DNA of 64,000 bases from SpSt-600 sp042408195 (GTDB lineage: Bacteria; Chloroflexota; Anaerolineae; SpSt-600): contig JBHOQL010000042.1 of NCBI GenBank assembly GCA_042408195.1, forward strand, positions 1 through 64,000, read 5' to 3'. Under the pieces are notes generated by a model. It made no database searches and had not been told where the DNA came from. It was given only the letters and a program-made list of their open reading frames with translations. Of the stretch, positions 1-6,934 are shown piece after piece. The stretch's first letter is position 1; each line of letters starts with the position of its first letter. Position numbers and translations under genes: made by a program.

Positions 1-314
1 CTTGCGGCTCTCATGGCTTCAGTCAGACCGGGTGCCTCTTTCTCAATTACAGCCTTTGTCGCTTCCGGGGTAACGTCCCTCGGGGCAAAGCCGGTACCAC
101 CTGTGGTCAGGATGAGCTCTAGGTCCAGCTCATCAGCCCACCTCTTGAGTATTCCCTCTATTGCTTCCTTCTCATCGGGGACTATCTCTTCCACCACAAC
201 TTCAGCCCCGAGCCTTTCTTCCACCAATCTGCGGATCTCAGGCCCGCTCAAGTCTTGATATTCTCCCCTTGAAGCTCTATCGCTCACGGTGAGAATTCCC
301 ACTTTTATACTCAT
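1..314 (-). CDS. MoaB/MogA-family molybdopterin-binding protein, partial
   Basis: This is the N-terminal part (about 104 residues) of a gene that runs off the left edge. The reverse complement reads MSIKVGILTVSDRASRGEYQ, the usual opening of MoaB/MogA proteins, and further on TTGGTGFAPRDVTPEAT, the family's molybdopterin-binding loop. Members adenylylate molybdopterin (MogA/MoaB type) before molybdenum insertion. The ATG at 312-314 is preceded by GAGGAGG about six bases upstream. A moeA gene lies at 37753-39006, so molybdenum cofactor genes occur twice in the window but are not clustered. Whether this is MoaB or MogA cannot be decided from the fragment. Confidence 0.85.
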   Translation of the reverse strand, partial: MSIKVGILTVSDRASRGEYQDLSGPEIRRLVEERLGAEVVVEEIVPDEKEAIEGILKRWADELDLELILTTGGTGFAPRDVTPEATKAVIEKEAPGLTEAMRAA

Positions 315-627
315 AGATTTCCTCCTCGGGGTAATTGAGATTAAACTTACCCCCGTGATTATTACGGAAGGAGTGCCGGCTATTCAATCCCTAAACCTCT
401 TATTTTAGCGGCATCGCTTTGGACAAAAATCCGGAGACAAGACAATGAAGCAAAATAGCCTTGCCCTTTACCAAAAACCAATAACACCCTTCGCCACCGC
501 TTTTTTCGGAAATACTGGCGAGCTGGAACAGATACAGGGACTTTTTAATCTTTTCCCTAAATTTTTGGGTCTTCGGGACAACTCAGTGCAATCTACTTGC
601 CCTGCCCGATCTATAGCCCAGCGACCT
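315..627. other. Intergenic stretch without a convincing gene
   Basis: No gene is supported here. The reading frame opening at 445 on the plus strand runs antisense into the SHMT-GcvT gene and shows no recognisable motif or good ribosome binding site. The stretch next to 315 should hold the promoter of the MoaB/MogA gene; a weak candidate is TTGAAT, 17 bases, TAATAA on the minus strand, which I do not call firmly. Confidence 0.5.
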
Positions 628-660
628 TGGGGAGGCGGCCTTTTGATGGCCGCCTCCCCA
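628..660 (-). terminator. Hairpin terminator after the SHMT-GcvT gene
   Basis: A perfect 12-bp stem (629-640 with 648-659), extended by one T-A pair, closes a 7-base loop directly after the stop codon at 667. The stem is very GC rich. Neither side carries a long T tract, so it may act as a 3' end stabiliser or a weak, possibly bidirectional, terminator. Its place at the end of the minus-strand block supports a termination role. Confidence 0.6.
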
Positions 661-666
661 TCAATT

Positions 667-3600
667 TTAGCTTTTCCGCATGAAGCGAGGGAGGATTGTA
701 GCCCACTCGGGCAACGGGACTTTGTCCCCAGGGCTGAGTTTATCTACAGGTTTTACCTCTTGCTGGCGGGACCGGCCAGCAAATATCCCTATCTGGTTGC
801 CTTCACGAGCATAGCGCTTGTCTATGAGGGCCATGCCCGTGAGGTAGCCTTCGGTGTCAATGGCGCAAGAGGTAACCACTCCTATGTATTCGCCTCGCTG
901 GCTCACAACCGGATCACCGAGTTCAGGTCTGGGAACGCCTTTGCGGTTCATCCGGAAGCGGATTACCTCTCTGGTGCGCTTGGCCTCTCGCTCTATTATG
1001 GCTTTGCGCCCGATAAAGTAGGGCTTGTGGAATTTGACATAAAGGGCAAAACCCGCTTCTATTGGGTCTATGTTGAAAGGACCCGCTAGCTCATGGCCGT
1101 AGAGGGGCAGACCAGCTTCAGTTCGGGTGGAGTCTCTGGCCCCGAGGCCAGCAGGCTTTAGCCCGAAGGGTTTTCCCTTCTCTAAGAGGATGTTCCAGAG
1201 ACGTGGAGCATCATCAGGATGGACGAAGATTTCGTAGCCCCACTCTTCTCCCGTGTAACCCGTGCGGGCTACTATGAGGTCCATCCCGTGCAGTGTTACT
1301 TCGGCCAACTCTGTGCGGCGGAGTTTCTTCAGTATTTCCCGACCTTCACGGTCAGCCAGAGCCATGAGAATGTGGGGTGAGGCCGGTCCCTGAAGAGCTA
1401 TATCCACCCTCATGTCCCTACCCGAAGCTGGATCTTTGAGATTGCGCAGAATGGCTTGCCCATCTACTTCTTTACATTGATATTCCCTGTCCACGATTAC
1501 CCGGCGGGAGTTCACCGCATTGAGCCAGGCCCAATCTTTATCCTCATTGGCGGCGTTAACCACCATGATATAGCGGTCTCGGCGTAGCCGGTAAATCATT
1601 ACGTCGTCAATGACGTTCCCGTCGGGGTCAAGTAAGTAAGAGTAGAGGGATTGGCCATCCTCAAGCCAGCGGACATAGTTGGTGGTGACGAAGTCCAAGA
1701 AGCGGGTGGCATGTTCTCCAGATATCTCAAAGACTCCCATGTGGGCCACGTCAAAGAGGCCAGCGGCTTCCCGCACAGCTCTGTGCTCTTCAAGGACGCT
1801 TGTATACCAGACGGGCATTTCCCATCCAGCGAAAGGTATGAGTTTGGCTCCAAGCTTTTTGTGCTCTTCGTAGAGCGGGGTGTGCTTTAGAGGTCCAGGC
1901 TTCTCTTCCCAATGGAACTCTTCCTTTTGAACGGGAGGCTTTTCCTGGATTAGGAATCTCTGGCCCGTAAAATAAGGCTTGGAGAGGGCGAAAAGGTCCC
2001 TGTGGTTGCTCCGGTAAAGGGTAAGGGCATCAGGCCTCCCGCCATCGTATGAGGGCCAATCGGCCTGTGAACGCCATGACTTGTAGGCTCTAGATGAAGC
2101 TGCGCGGAAGCCATTCTGCCGCAGGGTCTCCCAGAACTGAGAAATGTTATCGGGGTGAGAGATGAGCATGAAGAGCTCATAGCCATTGCCATAGTTCACT
2201 CTGGCAGCTAGGGTTTCAATCCCATTAACCTGACCGGCCCAGAAGTGATCGAGGGGGATCTCAGGGAGCCAGGACAATGCTCGCTGGAGATGAGATGGGG
2301 CTTCTTTTCCTGCAACCCCTATGGCCACTTTCCTCCTTGGTTCTTCTATATCCTCCCATAGGTCCTCCACAATTACCGGGCCTTCAATTTTGGCCAAGAT
2401 GTCCTGGCGATCAAAGATTACGTAGCCATCAGATAGGGCCCGGAACCAATCCTTAACCCTTTCGGTGTTTTCGGGGTTGGTCACTACCAAGTATTGCTGA
2501 CGGCCGCGGCTATCATCAGGGAAACGGAGGATGGAAACGTCGTCCAAAAGCTTCCCATCAGCATCTAAAAGGAAGGAGCGGGCAAGCATTCCCGGCTTTA
2601 GGTCTGCCATGTTAGCTGTGTTAACTTGTTGGATGAAGGCTTCGGCCCGAGAGCCCCTGACCAAAAGGAGGCCCAGGTCAGTGAGGTCAAAGAGGAAAAG
2701 CCCCTCCTCTTCTGGCACGGCTTTGCTTTCCAGGAGCGGGGCACGCGTAGGCTTTCCCCCAGGCAGGAAGCAGTAGTGGGGGTAGCCTGTCTTGCAGGGT
2801 GGAGGGCAGATAGGGATGCGGTCAATCAGTTCGTCCACTCGACAGGCAGCTCTCTTGAGTATTTCCAGTTCTATCTTGCCCCTTGGGAGCTCATGGTCCC
2901 GGCCGTAATAGCGGAAGGGTTTAATGTTGACGAGAATCTCGGTCATTATATCGGCTATTTCGTCCATTTCTTCGGCGTCAAGGCCCCTCTGGGTGACCCA
3001 CGGGGTTCCGAGGCGTATTCCGCTGGCTAGCGGGGTCATGGTATCGCCTGGGATCGTATTTTTGTTGACGACAATCCCTATTATGTCCAAAAGGCGAGCG
3101 GCCACTTCTCCCTTCACGGGGTAGCCGGTATCGGTCTTTATTGACCGCAGGTCCAGGACTACCATGTGGGTGTTGGTGCCACCATAGGCCACCTTTATCC
3201 CCCTTTTCTGGAAAGCTTCGGCCAAGGCCTTAGCGTTCTCTACGATTTTGTGTTGAATGCGCTTGAAGGTTTCGGTCTGGGCAATCTTGAAAGCCACGGC
3301 GATGGCGGCAAATTTGTTGACGTGGGGACCTCCTTGGATTCCGGGGAAGACAGCAGCGTCAATGCGCTGGGCCAGCTCTTCATCGGTGGTGACGATTACA
3401 GCGCCACGAGGGCCACATATGGTTTTGTGGGTGGTGAAAGTTATCACGTCAGCAAAGCCAATGGGAGAAGGGTGGGCACCGGCCACCACAAGGCCTGCGG
3501 TGTGGGCAATGTCGGCCATAAGGTAAGCCCCTATGGCATCGGCTATCTCCCGGAATTTCTCCCAGTCGGGGGCCCATGGGTAAGAGGTGTAGCCGGCAAT

Positions 3601-4239
3601 TATGAGGCGTGGCTTGTACTCCAAGGCCAGCTTCATTATTTGGTCGTAATTGAGGCGCTCCGTGACGGGGTCTACTCCATAGGATACAACTTTGTAGCGG
3701 CGGCCAGAGATATTGAATTCGCTCCCGTGGGTTAGGTGGCCACCTTGGAACAGATCCATACCCATTATGGTATCGCCAGGATTGAGGAGAGCATCGTAGA
3801 CGGCTATGTTAGCGGCTGCACCCGAAAGGGGCTGGACGTTGACAAATATCCGTTCCGGAGGGACTCTTTCATTGGCGAAGGCCTGAGCTACCCTGCGCTG
3901 AGCCAGCGTCTCTATTAAATGTACGTACTCAACGCCCTTATAGAAACGCCTGTCGCCATAGCGGCGATAGTGGCTGAGCTGGTGGGCAAAATCCATCACT
4001 AGTTCCATTTCCTCTCTGGTCATCCTGAGAGGTGGATAACCTTCGGCGTAGATGTTGTTTAAGACGGAGCCCAGAGCTTCGAGGACGGGTTCAGGGGCTA
4101 TGCTTTCGGAGGGTATTAGGATGATTTTGCGGGCTTGTTTTTCCTCTTCAAAGCGGATAAGGAGGTCTATATCGGGGTCAATGGTGGAAAGTTCCCCTTC
4201 AAGGATTTTGACGTATTCCTCAGCAAGCTTCAGGTCCAT
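667..4239 (-). CDS. Serine hydroxymethyltransferase fused to two GcvT (T-protein) domains
   Basis: The 1190-residue protein reads as one uninterrupted frame. Residues 1-450 are a PLP-dependent serine hydroxymethyltransferase: DIAHTAGL at 243-250 and the PLP lysine in THKT (K272). An insertion of about 25 residues separates YAEGYP (64-69) from the region where other SHMTs have RYYGG. Residues about 495-780 are a diverged GcvT-like domain (LDDVSILRF near 565). Residues about 785-1185 are a full aminomethyltransferase: FAGWEMP 803-809, LFDVAHMG 828-835, IDDVMIY 877-883 with the folate-site Asp, ARTGYTGEEWGYEIF 991-1005. SHMT and T-protein share 5,10-methylene-THF, so the fusion could pass it from glycine cleavage to serine synthesis (inference). 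It starts 13 bases after uvrB behind AGGAGG. No gcvH or gcvP is in the window. Confidence 0.9.
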   Translation of the reverse strand: MDLKLAEEYVKILEGELSTIDPDIDLLIRFEEEKQARKIILIPSESIAPEPVLEALGSVLNNIYAEGYPPLRMTREEMELVMDFAHQLSHYRRYGDRRFYKGVEYVHLIETLAQRRVAQAFANERVPPERIFVNVQPLSGAAANIAVYDALLNPGDTIMGMDLFQGGHLTHGSEFNISGRRYKVVSYGVDPVTERLNYDQIMKLALEYKPRLIIAGYTSYPWAPDWEKFREIADAIGAYLMADIAHTAGLVVAGAHPSPIGFADVITFTTHKTICGPRGAVIVTTDEELAQRIDAAVFPGIQGGPHVNKFAAIAVAFKIAQTETFKRIQHKIVENAKALAEAFQKRGIKVAYGGTNTHMVVLDLRSIKTDTGYPVKGEVAARLLDIIGIVVNKNTIPGDTMTPLASGIRLGTPWVTQRGLDAEEMDEIADIMTEILVNIKPFRYYGRDHELPRGKIELEILKRAACRVDELIDRIPICPPPCKTGYPHYCFLPGGKPTRAPLLESKAVPEEEGLFLFDLTDLGLLLVRGSRAEAFIQQVNTANMADLKPGMLARSFLLDADGKLLDDVSILRFPDDSRGRQQYLVVTNPENTERVKDWFRALSDGYVIFDRQDILAKIEGPVIVEDLWEDIEEPRRKVAIGVAGKEAPSHLQRALSWLPEIPLDHFWAGQVNGIETLAARVNYGNGYELFMLISHPDNISQFWETLRQNGFRAASSRAYKSWRSQADWPSYDGGRPDALTLYRSNHRDLFALSKPYFTGQRFLIQEKPPVQKEEFHWEEKPGPLKHTPLYEEHKKLGAKLIPFAGWEMPVWYTSVLEEHRAVREAAGLFDVAHMGVFEISGEHATRFLDFVTTNYVRWLEDGQSLYSYLLDPDGNVIDDVMIYRLRRDRYIMVVNAANEDKDWAWLNAVNSRRVIVDREYQCKEVDGQAILRNLKDPASGRDMRVDIALQGPASPHILMALADREGREILKKLRRTELAEVTLHGMDLIVARTGYTGEEWGYEIFVHPDDAPRLWNILLEKGKPFGLKPAGLGARDSTRTEAGLPLYGHELAGPFNIDPIEAGFALYVKFHKPYFIGRKAIIEREAKRTREVIRFRMNRKGVPRPELGDPVVSQRGEYIGVVTSCAIDTEGYLTGMALIDKRYAREGNQIGIFAGRSRQQEVKPVDKLSPGDKVPLPEWATILPRFMRKS

Positions 4240-4252
4240 TTCCTACCTCCTC

Positions 4253-6310
4253 CTAACGGTTTAACTGTTCCGCTAAGGGTGCTTCGGCGAGTTTCGGTCT
4301 CTTTCTTTCCAGAATTTTCTCTATTTCGGGGACGTTTTCTCCAAGGAGCCGGCGCAGCTCAAAGATTTCATCACGCAGCATGGCTGCCTTTTCGAATTCC
4401 AGGTTTTTGGCAGCGATGTGCATCTGGTTCTCCAATTCCTTTATCATGCGCCTTAGTTCATCCCTCGGTATTTCCTCACCCCGCACAATATATTCGGCCT
4501 TGCGCTCCGCTACTTTGCGCACCCTATCGGTGAGATCGCGCACTTCTTTGACTATGCTGCGGGGTTCAATGCCGTGGCGGAGGTTGTACTCCATCTGGAT
4601 GCGGCGGCGTCTTTCCGTTTCCTCAATAGCCTTTCGCATGGCTTCGGTTACGGTGTCAGCATACATTATAACTGTGCCTTCCACGTGCCTCGCTGCTCTG
4701 CCTATGGTCTGGATTAAAGCGGTCTCAGAGCGTAGAAAACCTTCTTTATCGGCATCCAGGATGGCCACTAAAGAGACTTCCGGGAGGTCAAGGCCTTCCC
4801 TAAGCAGGTTTATACCCACCACCACGTCGTACACACCCAAGCGTAAGTTACGGAGGATTTCCACGCGTTCGATGGTGTCAATCTCAGAGTGGAGATAGTG
4901 GACCTTTATTCCCATTTCAGCCAGGTATTCGGCCAGGTCTTCGGCCATCCTCTTTGTAAGAGTTGTGACCAGTGCTCGCTGGCCTTTCTCTACGCGCTTG
5001 CGGATTTCCGAGATGAGGTCATCCATTTGGCCCCTAGTGGGCCGGACAAATATCTGGGGATCCACTATTCCTGTGGGTCTTATGAGTTGCTCCACTACCT
5101 GCTCACTCTTTTCCAGCTCGTAGGGGCCTGGAGTGGCGGAAGTGAATATTACTTGACGAATTCTTTGCTCAAATTCTTCGAACTTCAGGGGCCGATTGTC
5201 CAGAGCTGATGGCAGGCGAAATCCGTAATCTACAAGGGTTTTCTTGCGAGTGTAATCTCCGTGGTACATGCCCCTAAGCTGGGGTATAGTCATGTGGGAT
5301 TCATCAATTACGACCAGGAAATCATCAGGGAAGTAGTCTAAGAGGGTCCAAGGAGGCTCTCCGGGCTTGCGGCGGGAGAGGTGGCGAGAGTAGTTCTCTA
5401 TGCCTGGGCAGTAGCCTGTCTCTTTGAGGAGCTCCAGGTCGTAGCGGGTGCGCTGTTCAAGGCGCTGGGCTTCCAGTAGTTTGCCTTGGGCTCTGAGCTC
5501 TGCCAGTCTCTCCTCCAGCTCTTGTTCTATGTCCTTTATGGCCAACTGGAGTTTTTCATAAGGGGTTATAAAATGCTTGGCAGGGTAAACGGCTACGGAA
5601 TCCAATTCCCGCAGGATTTCACCAGTAAGGGGATCAAATTCGGTAATGCGCTCTACTACATCGCCCCAGAATTCAATGCGGTAGGCAGTCTTAAGGTAAG
5701 CAGGCTGGATTTCTAAGGTATCGCCTCTGACGCGGAATGTTCCTCGCTCCAGTACAGTGTCGTTTCGTTCATATTGGATTTCCACCAGGTGGCGGAGGAC
5801 TTTGTTCCGGCGGCGCATTTCACCTTTCTTCAGGATTAAGATCACTTGGCCGTAATCCTCGGGACTTCCAAGGCCATAGATGCATGAGACTGATGCAACA
5901 ATGATTACATCTCGGCGGGAGAACAGGGCCGAGGTAGCTGCCAGTCTGAGGCGATCTATTTCTTCGTTGATGTCAGCATCTTTTTCTATATAGAGGTCGT
6001 ATTCCGGAAGGTAAGCTTCGGGCTGGTAGTAGTCATAGTAGCTTACGAAGTATTCAACGGCATTGTGGGGGAAAAATTCTCTGAATTCAGCATAGAGTTG
6101 GGCAGCCAGAGTTTTGTTGTGGGCAATGACCAAGGTGGGTTTCTGGACTGCTTCTATAACTTTGGCAATGACGTAGGTTTTTCCGGTGCCAGTGGCACCG
6201 AGAAGGGTTTGATAACGGTATCCTCTGCGGATACCTTCCACCAGTTTTTCGATGGCTTGAGGTTGATCCCCCGTTGGTTCAAAGGAGGAAACAAGTTTAA
6301 AGCGTTCCAT
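4253..6310 (-). CDS. uvrB: Excinuclease ABC subunit B
   Basis: UvrB, 685 residues, the usual length. It is the damage-verifying helicase of nucleotide excision repair, loaded by UvrA and followed by UvrC incision. Seen: MERFKLVSSFEPTGDQPQAI start, Walker A GATGTGKT at 38-45, the beta-hairpin region with YFVSYYDYYQPEAY, the VVIDESHMT helicase motif, a second RecA-like domain with TLTKRMAEDLAEYL, and a C-terminal UVR motif (LENQMHIAAKNLEFEKAAML) that contacts UvrC. The start codon is ATG with only a weak purine-rich site upstream, and the 620-base gap before it is occupied by the GC-rich repeat. It shares its strand with the downstream SHMT-GcvT gene (13-base gap). Confidence 0.97.
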   Translation of the reverse strand: MERFKLVSSFEPTGDQPQAIEKLVEGIRRGYRYQTLLGATGTGKTYVIAKVIEAVQKPTLVIAHNKTLAAQLYAEFREFFPHNAVEYFVSYYDYYQPEAYLPEYDLYIEKDADINEEIDRLRLAATSALFSRRDVIIVASVSCIYGLGSPEDYGQVILILKKGEMRRRNKVLRHLVEIQYERNDTVLERGTFRVRGDTLEIQPAYLKTAYRIEFWGDVVERITEFDPLTGEILRELDSVAVYPAKHFITPYEKLQLAIKDIEQELEERLAELRAQGKLLEAQRLEQRTRYDLELLKETGYCPGIENYSRHLSRRKPGEPPWTLLDYFPDDFLVVIDESHMTIPQLRGMYHGDYTRKKTLVDYGFRLPSALDNRPLKFEEFEQRIRQVIFTSATPGPYELEKSEQVVEQLIRPTGIVDPQIFVRPTRGQMDDLISEIRKRVEKGQRALVTTLTKRMAEDLAEYLAEMGIKVHYLHSEIDTIERVEILRNLRLGVYDVVVGINLLREGLDLPEVSLVAILDADKEGFLRSETALIQTIGRAARHVEGTVIMYADTVTEAMRKAIEETERRRRIQMEYNLRHGIEPRSIVKEVRDLTDRVRKVAERKAEYIVRGEEIPRDELRRMIKELENQMHIAAKNLEFEKAAMLRDEIFELRRLLGENVPEIEKILERKRPKLAEAPLAEQLNR

Positions 6311-6398
6311 TTTTCTCTCTTTTCACCCCTGTTGGCTGGGGGTTAACTTGAGCTTAAAGTCTCAATCCATAGGTGAGTTAGAGGGATGAGCTACTTGC

Positions 6399-6690
6399 CC
6401 CAATTTCGTTTTCCCAGGATGGACACCCCCAAGCCCCCGGCAGGGGCTTGGCCTCCTGGCCCCCAAGTTTTGCCCGCCCCCGTGGGCTTTGGGTTTGCCA
6501 TAGTTTAGGGTCCCACTCGTGGGCGGGTTACCGAAGGTAGCGGCTTGCCCCCATTTAGAGTTCTTTGGGGGCACATCCCCCAAAACCCCCTGCCAGGGGG
6601 CTTGCGCCCCCTGGACCCCCAGTTTTGCCCACCCTCGTAGGCTTCGGGTTCGCCATGGCTTAGGGCCCCACTCGCGGGCGGGGGTGAGGG
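6399..6690 (+). repeat. GC-rich interspersed repeat, island A
   Basis: Part of a 624-base gap between glyQS and uvrB. Two copies of a 62-bp block (6466-6527 and 6621-6682), consensus beginning AGTTTTGCCC and ending CCCACTCGCGGGCGGG, lie 155 bp apart. Between them sits a block with a perfect hairpin (TTTGGGGG / CCCCCAAA, 6564-6584) and the CCCCCTG/CAGGGGG palindrome just after it. A third, diverged block precedes 6466. The same units recur near 24519-24860 and, inverted, at 39189-39480. Flanks 6311-6398 and 6691-6934 show no gene. Open frames through the repeat are by-products of its composition. Confidence 0.85.
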
Positions 6691-6934
6691 TTTGCCACTC
6701 GGCCCCTCTTTCCATTTGCCAGAGATTAGCTCCGGCTGCGGGCCACATTTATGGGTGAGTTGTAAAGGTGAGCCGCTCGCTTTTTATTTCCAGGGACACC
6801 CCCAGCCTCCTTGGAGGGCTTTACTACCCAGCTAGCTGAGGGTCCGCTCCAGTTTTGTTCTATTTAGGGCAAGGGTCAAAGGCTATTTCCCGCCCCCTTC
6901 GTTTTGTTCAGCCGTGGGAAGCTAGCACTAATTA

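Noticed and set aside
445..1089. Long plus-strand frame overlapping the SHMT fusion
   Set aside because: It runs antisense to a well-supported gene, shows no family motif and has no good ribosome site; it is most likely a shadow frame.
6519..6758. Open frames inside the GC-rich repeat islands
   Set aside because: Frames in several orientations give similar Pro/Gly-rich peptides in every island, as expected from repeat composition.
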